A stretch of DNA of 64,000 nt from an uncultured Eubacterium sp. (GCA_905234495.1 CAJOHE010000004.1:38319-102318), one strand, 5' to 3'; positions 1 through 8,540 are shown, numbered from the stretch's first letter. Numbers and translations are program-made. The notes: a model not told the origin generated them from the sequence alone.

Positions 1-202
1 TGAGGGTCGCCACTTCGTGGCCCTCTCGCTGCGCGGACGCCCTCTCTGTCCGCAAGCGGACATCTCTCCCTCGGGAGAGTACCCTTTAACAAGGGGCGCT
101 ATGAGGGTCGCCACTTCGTGGCCCTCTCGCTGCGCGGACGTCCTCTCTGTCCGCAAGCGGACATCTCTCCCTCGGGAGAGTACCCTTTAACAAGGGGCGC
201 TA
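1..202. repeat. Two tandem copies of a 101-nt intergenic repeat (family B)
   Basis: Positions 1-101 and 102-202 are near-identical; the only difference I see is C/T at about 40 and 141. Each unit holds several short hairpins (CCACTTCGTGG, TGTCCGCAAGCGGACA, CTCTCCCTCGGGAGAG) and ends in CCCTTTAACAAGGGG. A third copy lies inverted at 8394-8493. The array may continue left of the window. Confidence 0.9.
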
Positions 203-208
203 TGAGAT

Positions 209-922
209 TTATAAAATCCTGTCCTTCACAATTCCCATAATCTCCCTGATGAGAAACGTGGGAAGGTGCAGGGCTTTTGTTTTTGAGCTCTGCGGCGCTG
301 CCTCAAGCCCGTACTTTTCGCAGAGCCAGAGCGCGCGGAACTGATGATATTCCGAGGTGACGAGGATTACCCTGTTTGAAAGGTCGTTTTCCTTCAGGAT
401 TTTCACGGAAAAGCGGATGTTTTCATCCGTCGACGTTGAACGGTTTTCAAGGTAGAGCCTGTCCTCGGCGATTCCCCTTTCAACAAGCATCCGCCGCATA
501 CATTCAGCCTCACTGATTAGCTCGTCGCTTCCCTGCCCGCCGCTTAAAATCGCGACCTTTTCAGGGTCGCCCGAAAGAATGGTGAACGCCCTGTCAACCC
601 TTTTGCAAAGGGCTTTGCTCGGCTCAAGTCCGCGGACTCTGCACCCGAGAACGATGACGGTTTTCGCGTCCGACATTCTGCTTTTTCCCCTGTTGTAAAC
701 CGAGAACATCAGGAAAAATGCGACAAGCGTTATGCCTGCAATCACAAAGAGAGCGATTCCCCTCTCGCGCATTTCAAGCTTTTCAAAATTCAGTCCGATT
801 ATCAGGGTAACGGCGCCGAACACCGTGCCGACGAACGTCCCCGCGTTGTGAACGCCGTCAATAAGCGGCAGTAAAAACACGACGAGCAGGATTACCCCGT
901 AAAAGATTAAGGCGATATCCAT
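209..922 (-). CDS. DUF218 (YdcF/SanA-like) membrane protein
   Basis: A 237-residue protein with three to four hydrophobic segments in the first 75 residues, then a DUF218 domain. Visible family motifs are VIVLGCRVRG (about 90-99), ILSGGQG (about 124), ENRSTSTDENI (about 160) and VTSEYHQFRA (about 188). The family is linked to envelope or polysaccharide functions, but the reaction is unproven. The start codon overlaps the serS stop by one base (TAATG), so the two are probably translationally coupled. The substrate cannot be inferred. Confidence 0.8.
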   Translation of the reverse strand: MDIALIFYGVILLVVFLLPLIDGVHNAGTFVGTVFGAVTLIIGLNFEKLEMRERGIALFVIAGITLVAFFLMFSVYNRGKSRMSDAKTVIVLGCRVRGLEPSKALCKRVDRAFTILSGDPEKVAILSGGQGSDELISEAECMRRMLVERGIAEDRLYLENRSTSTDENIRFSVKILKENDLSNRVILVTSEYHQFRALWLCEKYGLEAAPQSSKTKALHLPTFLIREIMGIVKDRIL

Positions 923-2208
923 TATTTCTTGGGAACGATTCTGTCCTTGCCGCCCATATACATACGAAGCGCCTCGGGAATGAGAACGCTGCCGTCCGCC
1001 TGAAGGTTGTTTTCAAGGAACGCGATGAGCATTCTCGGCGGTGCAACGCAGGTGTTGTTGAGCGTGTGTGCAAGGTAGTTGCCGTTTTCGCCCTTAACTC
1101 TGATTTTGAGCCTGCGCGCCTGAGCGTCGGTGAGATTTGAGCAGGAACCGACCTCGAAATATTTCTGCTGTCTCGGCGACCACGCCTCAACGTCAACGCT
1201 CTTTACCTTCAAATCTGCAAGGTCTCCCGAGCAGCATTCGAGCGTGCGAACGGGAATATCGAGCGAACGGAAGAGGTCGACCGTGTTCTGCCAGAGCCTG
1301 TCAAACCAGAGCGGTGATTCCTCGGGCTTGCAGACAACGACCATTTCCTGCTTTTCAAACTGATGAATTCTGTAAACGCCTCTTTCCTCGATGCCGTGGG
1401 CGCCCTTCTCTTTTCTGAAGCAGGGCGAATACGAGGTGAGCGTGAGCGGTAATTTTTCCTCGGGGGTGATTGTGTCGATGAATTTGCCTATCATCGAATG
1501 TTCGGACGTGCCGATGAGATAGAGGTCCTCGCCCTCGATTTTATACATCATTGCGTCCATTTCCTCAAAGCTCATAACGCCCGTTACAACGTTTGAGCGA
1601 ATCATAAACGGCGGAACGACGTAGGTGAAGCCGCGGTCAATCATAAAGTCGCGGGCATAGCTGATAACAGCCGAGTGAAGGCGCGCGATGTCGCCCATAA
1701 GATAGTAAAAGCCGTTGCCGGCAACTCTTCCGGCAGCCTCGAGGTCGATACCGTCGAAGGTTTCCATAATATCGGTGTGATAAGGAATTTCGTAGTCGGG
1801 CACAACGGGCTCGCCGTATTTCTGAACCTCAACGTTTTCGCTGTCGTCCTTGCCGATGGGAACGGAATCGTCGATGATGTTAGGGATTGACATCATAATC
1901 TTGGTAACCCTTTCGCCGAGTTCCTTTTCCTTTGCGGAAAGTTCCTCAAGTTCCTTGGCCTGAGCGTTGACTTCCTCGCGGATTGCCATTCCCTCTTCCT
2001 TTTTGCCCTGCGCCATAAGCATACCTATCTGCTTTGAGAGCTTGTTGCGATTTGCGCGAAGCTCGTCAGCGCGCTTGATTACGCCGCGGCGCGTTTCGTC
2101 GAGCTCGATTACCTCGTCAACGAGAGCGAGCTTGTGTTCCTGAAACTTCTTTTTGATGTTTTCCTTTACGATTTCCGGATTTTCGCGTACAAATTTAATG
2201 TCTAACAT
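922..2208 (-). CDS. serS: Seryl-tRNA synthetase
   Basis: A full-length class II synthetase of 428 residues that charges tRNA-Ser with serine in the cytosol. The N-terminal 110 residues form the charged coiled-coil arm that grips the long variable arm of tRNA-Ser (MLDIKFVRENPE start, then Lys/Glu-rich helices). The catalytic core follows, with the motif-2 region FRKEKGAHGIEERGVYRIHQF and the C-terminal motif-3 region ending PEALRMYMGG. The start has a clear AGGAG eight bases upstream. No T-box leader was seen in the 100 nt before it. The downstream DUF218 gene overlaps by one base. Confidence 0.97.
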   Translation of the reverse strand: MLDIKFVRENPEIVKENIKKKFQEHKLALVDEVIELDETRRGVIKRADELRANRNKLSKQIGMLMAQGKKEEGMAIREEVNAQAKELEELSAKEKELGERVTKIMMSIPNIIDDSVPIGKDDSENVEVQKYGEPVVPDYEIPYHTDIMETFDGIDLEAAGRVAGNGFYYLMGDIARLHSAVISYARDFMIDRGFTYVVPPFMIRSNVVTGVMSFEEMDAMMYKIEGEDLYLIGTSEHSMIGKFIDTITPEEKLPLTLTSYSPCFRKEKGAHGIEERGVYRIHQFEKQEMVVVCKPEESPLWFDRLWQNTVDLFRSLDIPVRTLECCSGDLADLKVKSVDVEAWSPRQQKYFEVGSCSNLTDAQARRLKIRVKGENGNYLAHTLNNTCVAPPRMLIAFLENNLQADGSVLIPEALRMYMGGKDRIVPKK

Positions 2209-2232
2209 AATATATCTCCTTTATTAATTATA

Positions 2233-2288
2233 GCCTCCCTTGTTAAAGGGAGGGGGACCGTTGACGTCAGGCAACGGTGGAGGGATTC
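2233..2288 (+). repeat. Dispersed hairpin repeat, family A copy 1
   Basis: The order is a constant hairpin (CCTCCCTTGTTAAAGGGAGG), a variable hairpin (CCGTTG...CAACGG), then a constant tail GGAGGGATT. Copy 2 lies inverted at 2687-2731, on the other side of the DUF559 gene. Confidence 0.88.
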
Positions 2289-2308
2289 CTGTTCCCTCTA
2301 TTATTGAG

Positions 2309-2681
2309 TTACGGTAACAGAGCAGAAACTCTTTCCTTTACAACGGAGTCTATGTGTTCGCATACTCCGTCAAAATTTGCTGTTATATCATAATTAGAAA
2401 TGTGCAGAACCATTAAGCCGCGCTTTTCTAAATTGTTGTTTCGTGATTTTTCTTTTTCTTTGTTTTTGTCTAAATAGTGTTGAGAACCGTCAAGCTCGAT
2501 GACTAGTTTTGCTTTTGAGCAGTAGAAATCACAGATATAGTTATCAACGACTTTCTGCTTTAAAAACCTTACCGGATAACCTCTGAGGTAATCATACCAC
2601 AAATGCTTTTCTTGTGGCGTCATATTTTTTTCGTAGCTTGCGGGCGTTTTCCGTTAACTTTGGGTTGTGTTTGTAATTCAT
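2309..2681 (-). pseudogene. DUF559 (Vsr-like) endonuclease gene with a 1-nt frameshift
   Basis: The long open frame (2309-2623, 104 residues) starts at MTPQEKHLWYDYLRGYPVRF, which in this family is normally preceded by about 20 residues. Those residues are present in the next frame: ATG at 2681 encodes MNYKHNPKLTENARKLRKK. Removing one A from the seven-A run (T run at 2625-2631 on the plus strand) joins them as ...RKLRKNMTPQE. The domain keeps LVIELDGSQHY and CDFYCSKAK, the PD-(D/E)XK/Vsr-like core. The upstream ATG has a GGAGGG Shine-Dalgarno supplied by the flanking family A repeat. It is either a frameshift mutation, a slippage-rescued gene, or a shorter protein from 2623. The biological role of DUF559 proteins is not established. 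Confidence 0.8.
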
Positions 2682-2686
2682 TGTTG

Positions 2687-2731
2687 AATCCCTCCACCGC
2701 TGCGCGATCCCCCTCCCTTTGACAAGGGAGG
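2687..2731 (-). repeat. Dispersed hairpin repeat, family A copy 2 (inverted)
   Basis: The reverse complement reads GCCTCCCTTGTCAAAGGGAGG, then a partly degenerate short hairpin and GGTGGAGGGATTC. It is inverted relative to copy 1 and abuts the original start of the DUF559 gene, giving it a ribosome binding site. Confidence 0.88.
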
Positions 2732-2770
2732 CGGTGAGGCTTTTTCGATTTTTTGTTTACTACTAAAACT

Positions 2771-3613
2771 TTATTCCCCTAATTTATTTGCAATATCTTT
2801 CAGGTCGTCCTTGGAATAGAACTCAATTTCTAAGGTTCCCTTTCCCCTGCCGTTGTAGACCTTGACTCTTCTGCCAAGCGCTTCGGTCAGCGAAAGCTCA
2901 ACCTCGTCGTAAAACGAATCGCGGCGCTTTGCGCTGCGCGTGCCCGCGGTCTTTTCCGCCATTTTCGCAAGGCGTTCAACGTCGCGCACAGTCAGATTGT
3001 TTTTCACTATCGTCTGCGCAGCCTCACAAATCATTGCCTCGTTGTCAAACGCGAGAAGCGCTCTCGCATGACCTGCCGAGATTACGCCGTCCTGCGTCAT
3101 CTGCCTTACCTCGGGCGGAAGCTTGAGAAGCCTTAACGAGTTTGCAATCGCCGGACGGGATTTTCCGACCGACGTGGCAACCTCTTCCTGGGTGTAGCCG
3201 CACTTGTCGATGAGCGCCTGCAGTCCCTCCGCCTCTTCAATCGGGTTGAGGTCCTCACGCTGGAGGTTTTCGATAATCGCAATCTCCATCGTTTCAATGT
3301 CGGTGAGCTCCTTGATGATTACGGGAACCTCCTTGAGCCCCGCAATGCGCGACGCTCTCCAACGCCTCTCGCCCGCGACGAGCTGATAACCGCCCGTCGT
3401 CAGCGGTCTTACAAGAAGCGGCTGAAGCACGCCGTGCTGAATAATACTGTCGGCAAGCTCCTGCAAAGCGCCTTCGTCAAAGGTTTTTCGCGGCTGGTCC
3501 TTGTTCGGTATAATCTCGTTGATTGGAAGGGTGCTTGTCGAGGTCGACTCCTCAACCGTGTTTTCAAGCATCAGCTTGTTTAGCCCCATACCGAGTCCGT
3601 TCTTTTTTGCCAT
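2771..3613 (-). CDS. parB: Chromosome partitioning protein ParB (Spo0J)
   Basis: A full-length ParB of 280 residues. The N-terminal Arg/Lys tail (MAKKNGLGMGLNKLM) matches the segment that stimulates the ParA ATPase. The CTP-binding domain shows GERRWRA (81-87) and ENLQRED (115-121). A helix-turn-helix at about 137-160 (EEVATSVGKSRPAIANSLRLL) reads parS, and the last 50 residues form the dimer domain. By family knowledge it is a CTP-dependent clamp that loads at parS, spreads, and recruits SMC. It lies downstream of parA with a 165-nt gap. An AGGAG-type site precedes the ATG. Likely parS sites are at 4604-4690. Confidence 0.96.
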   Translation of the reverse strand: MAKKNGLGMGLNKLMLENTVEESTSTSTLPINEIIPNKDQPRKTFDEGALQELADSIIQHGVLQPLLVRPLTTGGYQLVAGERRWRASRIAGLKEVPVIIKELTDIETMEIAIIENLQREDLNPIEEAEGLQALIDKCGYTQEEVATSVGKSRPAIANSLRLLKLPPEVRQMTQDGVISAGHARALLAFDNEAMICEAAQTIVKNNLTVRDVERLAKMAEKTAGTRSAKRRDSFYDEVELSLTEALGRRVKVYNGRGKGTLEIEFYSKDDLKDIANKLGE

Positions 3614-3778
3614 ATATTTCTCCTCTCTCCTCTGCTCTGTAGCGGTTTAATTCGCTTGGAACGTACATAGATATGTATAGTAAAACGTGGTTATATTTTT
3701 CGGTTTCTGTGAAACATCGGGGAACGGTATCCCCTGCCCTGCTTGCCGAAATGCCTTTATTTATGGGCTTTTTCGTAA

Positions 3779-4543
3779 TTAGCCCTGCTTTTTCAGAAAT
3801 TCATCCGTGAACTTTTTGTATGCAAACGAGGGCTTTGAATACTTGTCGAAGTATATAATCGGCTCGCCGTAGCTCGGCGCCTCGGCAAGCTTTACACTGC
3901 GAGGAATTTTCGCCTTGTAGCTCTTGCCCGGAAAGTATTTGTCAACCTCTTCTATTACCTGCTGGTTGAGCTTGAGCCTTGTGTCGTACATCGTAAACAG
4001 TATTCCCTCGGGTTCAAGGTGCTCGTTGTAGTTGTTCTTTATTGTGCGCGCCGTGCTGAGCAGCTGAGTCAAGCCTTCAAGCGCGTAGAACTCGCATTGA
4101 AGCGGCACCAGATACGTATCCGCCGCGGCAAGCGCGTTTATGCTGAGGAGTCCGAGGCTCGGCGGACAGTCGATTATAATGTAATCATAGTCCATAACTA
4201 TCGGCGCGAGCGCCTTTTTGAGCCTTGTTGTGCGGTGTTCAACCTCGGCGAGCTCTAACTCTGCGCCTGCAAGGTCTATATCGGACGGAAGCAGATACAG
4301 ATTTTTAAACTTTGTTTCAACTACTATATCCTTTGAGCTTTCGTCGTTTACGAGCAAATCATACGTTGAGTGCTCAACCTGTGATTTATCAACGCCGAGA
4401 CCTGTTGTGGCATTTCCCTGAGGGTCAATGTCCACAAGCAGCGTTTTTTTGCCCTTATTACCGAGGCAGGCGGCAAAGTTGATGCAGGTGGTGGTTTTGC
4501 CGACTCCGCCTTTCTGATTAATTATAGCTATAGTTTTGCTCAT
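3779..4543 (-). CDS. parA: Chromosome partitioning ATPase ParA (Soj)
   Basis: A 254-residue MinD/ParA-type ATPase. The deviant Walker A KGGVGKTT is at 11-18, Walker A' follows as LLVDIDPQGN (about 38), and Walker B is DYIIIDCPPSLG (about 118). There is no N-terminal DNA-binding extension, so this is the short chromosomal Soj type. The ATP dimer binds DNA non-specifically, and ParB-parS complexes trigger hydrolysis; in Bacillus it also regulates DnaA. The ribosome site AAGGAG sits seven bases before the ATG. A sigma-A promoter and a parS site lie just upstream, which suggests regulation by ParB. Confidence 0.97.
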   Translation of the reverse strand: MSKTIAIINQKGGVGKTTTCINFAACLGNKGKKTLLVDIDPQGNATTGLGVDKSQVEHSTYDLLVNDESSKDIVVETKFKNLYLLPSDIDLAGAELELAEVEHRTTRLKKALAPIVMDYDYIIIDCPPSLGLLSINALAAADTYLVPLQCEFYALEGLTQLLSTARTIKNNYNEHLEPEGILFTMYDTRLKLNQQVIEEVDKYFPGKSYKAKIPRSVKLAEAPSYGEPIIYFDKYSKPSFAYKKFTDEFLKKQG

Positions 4544-4572
4544 TTTCAGGCTCCTTACTTATATTTTTATTT

Positions 4573-4601
4573 ATTATACAACTTATAATATATATAATCA
4601 A
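4573..4601 (-). promoter_or_regulatory. Promoter of parA
   Basis: On the minus strand: -35 TTGATT, a 17-nt spacer, -10 TATAAT, about 30 nt before the parA start. The best parS match abuts the -35 side. Confidence 0.75.
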
Positions 4602-4603
4602 GA

Positions 4604-4619
4604 GGTTTCACGTGAAACA
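4604..4619. promoter_or_regulatory. parS centromere site 1
   Basis: GGTTTCACGTGAAACA differs from the Bacillus consensus TGTTTCACGTGAAACA only at the first base. It lies in the parA-noc intergenic region next to the parA promoter. Confidence 0.9.
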
Positions 4620-4674
4620 TAGGGAAAATTTTAGCAAAATTGTGCTCACAGAGCCGGTAAGCACAAGATGTTGA

Positions 4675-4690
4675 TGTTTCACATGAAACA
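4675..4690. promoter_or_regulatory. parS-like site 2
   Basis: TGTTTCACATGAAACA has one mismatch to consensus, in the central CG step. It lies 71 nt from site 1 in the same intergenic region. Confidence 0.75.
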
Positions 4691-4794
4691 TTCGTGAAAG
4701 CAGGACAGGGGACTTAGCTATCTGAAACGGACAGAACAAACAATGTTTAGACGAATTGCGGTTTATATGAAAGATATATCAATATATTGTGTAC

Positions 4795-4810
4795 TGTTTC
4801 ACGCCAAACA
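4795..4810. promoter_or_regulatory. Degenerate parS-like site 3
   Basis: TGTTTCACGCCAAACA has an intact left half and two mismatches in the right half. It could be a weak or decaying ParB or Noc site. Confidence 0.4.
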
Positions 4811-4825
4811 CAACAAAAACACAGA

Positions 4826-4849
4826 AAGGACAGGCGCGAACCTGTCCTT
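4826..4849 (-). terminator. Rho-independent terminator after noc
   Basis: A nine-base-pair stem AAGGACAGG/CCTGTCCTT with a 6-nt loop, followed on the minus strand by a T-rich stretch (TTCTGTGTTTTTGTT). It lies 45 nt past the noc stop. Confidence 0.75.
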
Positions 4850-4894
4850 CCCGTGTGATGAAAAGAGGAGAATATGTTAAAACGGTTACCCGTT

Positions 4895-5692
4895 TTAAGC
4901 AAGTTTTGTGCATTCCATAGTGCTTTTCGGGATTTTTACCCTGTATTCAATGTATTCGTCGGTCTCAATCTTGTCCGACTGCGCGTCAATTCCAGCGTCC
5001 TTCATTGTCTGAATCGCTTTATTAAAGGTGTTTACAAAGAGGCGCACGTCCTTGAAAATGCGCACGACGTTGTTCTTCGGCGCGGCTTTCTTGTGGTTTA
5101 GACCTGCAATATATGACTCAGTCTGTTCCACGTTTAGCTTTCTGTCGACGATTATCTTTAAGGTCTGCCACATAAGGCGTTCGTTCGGCAGGGTTAGAAG
5201 CGCACGCGCATGCCGCTCTGAAAGTCCGTTTTTCTCGATAAAATAGCGCACGTCGACCGGAAGGCGCAGCAATCTGAGCTTATTTGACAGCGACGGCTGG
5301 CTTTTTCCGAGCTTTTTTGCGACCTCCGACTGCGTCATACCGAAATGGTCGATGAGCTGGGCGATTGCCTGAGCCTCCTCAAAGAAGTCGAGGTCGCTTC
5401 GCTGAATGTTTTCAAGGATTGAATAGACCGCGCTGTCCTCGTACGAGCAGTCGACTGTTACACAGGGAACGCATTTGAGATTTGCGAGAATAGCGGCGCG
5501 AAGCCTTCTTTCACCGGCAATCAGCTCATAGTAGTCGGAATTATTAATCTGACGGCAGAGCAGGGGCTGCAGCACTCCGTTTTCCTTTATGGACTGTGAG
5601 AGCGAGAGCATGTCCTCCGTTTTGAACTGCTTGCGCGGCTGATAGGGGTTTGGAAGCAGTTTTTCGGTGGGTATCTGAACTATTTCTTTCAT
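4895..5692 (-). CDS. noc: Noc-like ParB-family nucleoid occlusion protein
   Basis: A 265-residue ParB paralogue between rsmG and parA, exactly where Noc sits in Bacillus. The CTP-binding motifs GERRLRA (60-66) and ENIQRSD (94-100) and the helix-turn-helix at 119-140 (QSEVAKKLGKSQPSLSNKLR) are intact. In Bacillus, Noc spreads from its own sites and anchors DNA to the membrane to block division over the nucleoid. That needs an N-terminal amphipathic helix, which I do not see: the protein starts directly at the ParB fold (MKEIVQIPTEKLLPNPYQPR). AGGAG lies close before this ATG, so a missed extension is unlikely. It may act as a second ParB rather than a true Noc. Confidence 0.82.
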   Translation of the reverse strand: MKEIVQIPTEKLLPNPYQPRKQFKTEDMLSLSQSIKENGVLQPLLCRQINNSDYYELIAGERRLRAAILANLKCVPCVTVDCSYEDSAVYSILENIQRSDLDFFEEAQAIAQLIDHFGMTQSEVAKKLGKSQPSLSNKLRLLRLPVDVRYFIEKNGLSERHARALLTLPNERLMWQTLKIIVDRKLNVEQTESYIAGLNHKKAAPKNNVVRIFKDVRLFVNTFNKAIQTMKDAGIDAQSDKIETDEYIEYRVKIPKSTMECTKLA

Positions 5693-5752
5693 AGAAACTC
5701 CTGACTTCCTCTTTCCTTGCTTCCACTATATCACAATGTTTATATGAAATAA

Positions 5753-5777
5753 AGGATTTCCCGTCGCGGGAAATCCT
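5753..5777 (-). terminator. Rho-independent terminator after rsmG
   Basis: A perfect 11-bp stem AGGATTTCCCG/CGGGAAATCCT with a TCG loop, followed on the minus strand by TTTATTTC. It ends the mnmG-rsmG transcript. Confidence 0.85.
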
Positions 5778-5803
5778 ATTAATTCGTCATATTATTTCAA
5801 ATA

Positions 5804-6514
5804 TCAAAGCGGGCGCGTGTCGATTTTCTTTGCGCGGCGCGGATATTTTGTCGGCGTCTGCGATATTTTCTTTATCACAAATATGTATCTTTGGTCGCCG
5901 TTTGAAAGGGTGAAGGAATGGCTTGCCTCAAGCTCGCCGCCGAGGGTTTCAATAGCGTTTTTCGCCGCCTCAAGCTCCTCGGGGGCGTTTGCGCCTTTAA
6001 GAGAGATAAACCTTCCGCCAACCTTCACAAGGGGAAGGCAGTATTCGCAGAGGGAATTGAGCGGCGCCACAGCCCTTGCCGTTGCAATATCAAAGCTTTC
6101 GCGCATCTTATAGTCCCTGCCGAGCTCTTCCGCGCGCATATGAAGCGCAGTCGCGATGAGCCCGTTTACCCTGAGAACATCTTTTAAAAACGAGAGCTTT
6201 TTGCCCACGCTGTCAAGGAAGGTGACGTTGAGGGTAGGGTTTGCAAAGAGCAGGGGAAGCCCCGGAAAGCCCGCGCCCGTGCCCACGTCGATTATACTGC
6301 TTCTGTCGGGAATATCAACGTATTTGAGAATGTTGAGGCTGTCGATGAAATGCTTTATCACAATCTCGTCGGGGTCGGTTATCGCCGTGAGATTGACGTG
6401 CTTATTCCAGCGCACAAGCCTTTCCGCGTAGGAATCAAAGCGCTCCGCGGCGTAGGAATCAAGCTCTATGCCGAGCTTTTCGGTTTCGTTTTCAAACAAC
6501 TCGTAGTTAATCAT
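5804..6514 (-). CDS. rsmG: 16S rRNA (guanine527-N7)-methyltransferase RsmG
   Basis: A 236-residue SAM-dependent methyltransferase (GidB) that makes m7G527 in 16S rRNA. The family motif [20 protein letters not shown] is at 41-60, and the SAM-binding loop [10 protein letters not shown] is at 76-85. The start overlaps the mnmG stop by four bases (ATGA), so the two are translationally coupled. A strong terminator follows 27 nt after the stop. Length and context match the Bacillus and Clostridium orthologues. Confidence 0.96.
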   Translation of the reverse strand: MINYELFENETEKLGIELDSYAAERFDSYAERLVRWNKHVNLTAITDPDEIVIKHFIDSLNILKYVDIPDRSSIIDVGTGAGFPGLPLLFANPTLNVTFLDSVGKKLSFLKDVLRVNGLIATALHMRAEELGRDYKMRESFDIATARAVAPLNSLCEYCLPLVKVGGRFISLKGANAPEELEAAKNAIETLGGELEASHSFTLSNGDQRYIFVIKKISQTPTKYPRRAKKIDTRPL

Positions 6515-8376
6515 AATGTCTCCAGAATTATGTTGAGGGCGGCGACGTCGGCGGGGTTTACTCCGCTTATTCTGCCCGCCTGACCGAGGTTTTCGGGTCT
6601 GATTTTGGAAAGCTTTTCAACTGCCTCGAGCCTGAGCCCCTTGAGCTTTGTGTAGTCGATGTCTGCGGGGATTTTCTTTGCCTCGATGCGGCGCATTTCC
6701 TTTATCTGCTGTTCCTGACGTGCGATGTAGCCCTCGTATTTTATGCTGATTTCAACCTGCTCGAAGATTTCGCGCGGAAGGTTCGGCCTGTCGGTGTCGA
6801 CAGGGGACAGAAGGTCGTAGGTTATCTGCGGTCTTCTGAGAAGCTCAATCATCTTGCAGCCGCGCTCGAGAGGGGACGTGCCCGCTTTTTCGAGTATCTG
6901 CTGAAGCTCGTCGGAAAGGGGAATGGACTTTTCGCTCACGCGCCTCATCTCATTCTTTACAAGCTCCTGTTTCAGTAAAAACTTATCATATCTCTCCCTC
7001 GAAATCAAGCCTATTTTGTATCCTGTGGGAGTTAATCGAATATCCGCGTTATCCTGTCTGAGAACAAGGCGGTATTCGCTTCTGCCCGTCATCATACGGT
7101 AGGGGTCGGTGCAGCCCTTTGTCACGAGGTCGTCAATAAGCGTTCCGATGTACGAGCCGCCTCGGTCGAGCACAAGGGGTTCCTTTCCCTGAATTTTCAG
7201 CGCGGCGTTGATTCCCGCAACAAGTCCCTGCGCCGCAGCCTCTTCGTAGCCGCTCGAGCCGTTAAACTGACCCGCGCCGTAAAGACCTTCAAGGTCGTTG
7301 AATTCAAGTGTTGCCTGAAGCGCCGTCGGGTCCACGCAGTCGTACTCAATAGCGTATGCCGCGCGCATCATATGGGCGTTTTCAAGCCCGGGAATCGTGC
7401 GTATAAACGCAAGCTGAACGTCTTCGGGCAGGGAAGAGCTGAGCCCCTGAAGGTAGAGCTCCTCGGTGTTCAGACCGCAGGGCTCAATGAAAAGCTGGTG
7501 CCTTTCCTTGTCCGAAAAGCGAACGATTTTATCCTCGAAGGACGGACAGTAGCGCGGTCCTTTTCCCTCGATTTTTCCCGAATACATCGGGCTTCTGTGA
7601 AGATTGTCAAGGATAATCTGCTTGGTGGCGTCGTTGGTGTAGGTGACGTGGCAGACCACCTTGTTTTCGGGCGGGGTTTCGGTTTCAAAGCTGAACGGAA
7701 CCGTCTGCTCGTCGCCGTCCTGAACCTCGAGATTTGTGAAATCAACCGACCTGCGGTTGACTCTTGCGGGGGTGCCCGTCTTGAATCTGCGAAGGGGGAT
7801 GTCGAGGCGTTTGAGCGCCTTTGCAAGCTCGGTTGCGGGGAACATTCCGTCGGGTCCGCTCTCGTACGAGATGTCGCCTATATACACTCTGCCGCCGAGG
7901 AACGTGCCCGTGGCAAGGATTACAGCCTTTGCGGTGAACACCGCTTCAAGCCTTGTTTTGACCTGCCACAGCCCGTTTTCAAGCTTTGTTATATCAACTA
8001 TTTCGCCCTGCCTGAGGTCGAGGTTCTCCTGGAGCTCAAGCGTGTGCTTCATACCTGCGGAATACTCGCGCCTGTCAATCTGGGCGCGAAGCGAGTGAAC
8101 CGCGGGGCCCTTGCCGAGATTGAGCATCATCGACTGAAGGGAATACCTGTCAGCCGCCTTTCCCATCTCGCCGCCGAGGGCGTCAAGCTCTCTGACGAGA
8201 TGACCTTTTGAGGTGCCGCCGATTGAGGGATTGCAGGGCATATTGCCTACCCAGTCAAGATTTATCGTAAAAACAGCCGTGCGGCAGCCAAGCCTTGCGC
8301 TTGCAAGCGAGGCCTCGATTCCGGCGTGACCGGCACCTATTACGATTACGTCATAACTGTCTGCAAAATATTCCAT
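6511..8376 (-). CDS. mnmG: tRNA uridine-5-carboxymethylaminomethyl(34) synthase subunit MnmG
   Basis: A 621-residue FAD protein (GidA) that, with MnmE, installs the cmnm5 group on the wobble uridine of tRNAs. It shows the N-terminal dinucleotide motif GAGHAG (14-19), the family block [20 protein letters not shown] (about 45-64), and [18 protein letters not shown] in the second half. The C-terminal helical domain that contacts MnmE and tRNA is present. MnmE is encoded upstream, separated by 218 nt that hold two repeat elements. RsmG overlaps downstream by four bases. Confidence 0.97.
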   Translation of the reverse strand: MEYFADSYDVIVIGAGHAGIEASLASARLGCRTAVFTINLDWVGNMPCNPSIGGTSKGHLVRELDALGGEMGKAADRYSLQSMMLNLGKGPAVHSLRAQIDRREYSAGMKHTLELQENLDLRQGEIVDITKLENGLWQVKTRLEAVFTAKAVILATGTFLGGRVYIGDISYESGPDGMFPATELAKALKRLDIPLRRFKTGTPARVNRRSVDFTNLEVQDGDEQTVPFSFETETPPENKVVCHVTYTNDATKQIILDNLHRSPMYSGKIEGKGPRYCPSFEDKIVRFSDKERHQLFIEPCGLNTEELYLQGLSSSLPEDVQLAFIRTIPGLENAHMMRAAYAIEYDCVDPTALQATLEFNDLEGLYGAGQFNGSSGYEEAAAQGLVAGINAALKIQGKEPLVLDRGGSYIGTLIDDLVTKGCTDPYRMMTGRSEYRLVLRQDNADIRLTPTGYKIGLISRERYDKFLLKQELVKNEMRRVSEKSIPLSDELQQILEKAGTSPLERGCKMIELLRRPQITYDLLSPVDTDRPNLPREIFEQVEISIKYEGYIARQEQQIKEMRRIEAKKIPADIDYTKLKGLRLEAVEKLSKIRPENLGQAGRISGVNPADVAALNIILETL

Positions 8377-8393
8377 ATAATCTTTACCTTTTT

Positions 8394-8493
8394 GCTCCCC
8401 TTGTTAAAGGGTACTCTCCCGAGGGAGAGATGTCCGCTTGCGGACAGAGAGGGCGTCCGCGCAGCGAGAGGGCCACGGAGTGGCGAGGGGATT
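8394..8493 (-). repeat. Family B intergenic repeat, third copy (inverted)
   Basis: It is the reverse complement of the 101-nt unit at 1-202 with few changes (for example CCACGGAGTGG for the first hairpin). It lies between mnmE and mnmG, upstream of the mnmG start. Confidence 0.9.
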
Positions 8494-8540
8494 CAACTAA
8501 ATGTTTTATATGTCTTGCGGCGACCATAGTCAGGGCAAGG

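Noticed and set aside
2209..2308. T-box leader for serS
   Set aside because: No T-box sequence or antiterminator pair is visible in the 100 nt upstream, and the space is filled by a family A repeat.
3702..3716. GTTTCTGTGAAAC resembling parS between parA and parB
   Set aside because: It is one base shorter than the parS core GTTTCACGTGAAAC, which breaks the symmetry and lacks the CACGTG centre.
5124..5140. TGTTCCACGT half-site inside noc
   Set aside because: Only the left half matches parS; the right half continues as coding sequence TTAGC.
5753..5777. Noc-site-like ATTTCCC...GGGAAAT
   Set aside because: The half-sites are separated by 5 nt and form the stem of the rsmG terminator, so the match is explained by the hairpin.
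7372..8211. Long plus-strand open frame of 279 codons opposite mnmG
   Set aside because: It is fully antisense to mnmG, has no family motif, and such mirror frames are common in this G+C-biased codon usage. The same holds for 10238-11089 opposite jag and 58619-59437 opposite the nucleotidyltransferase-like gene.
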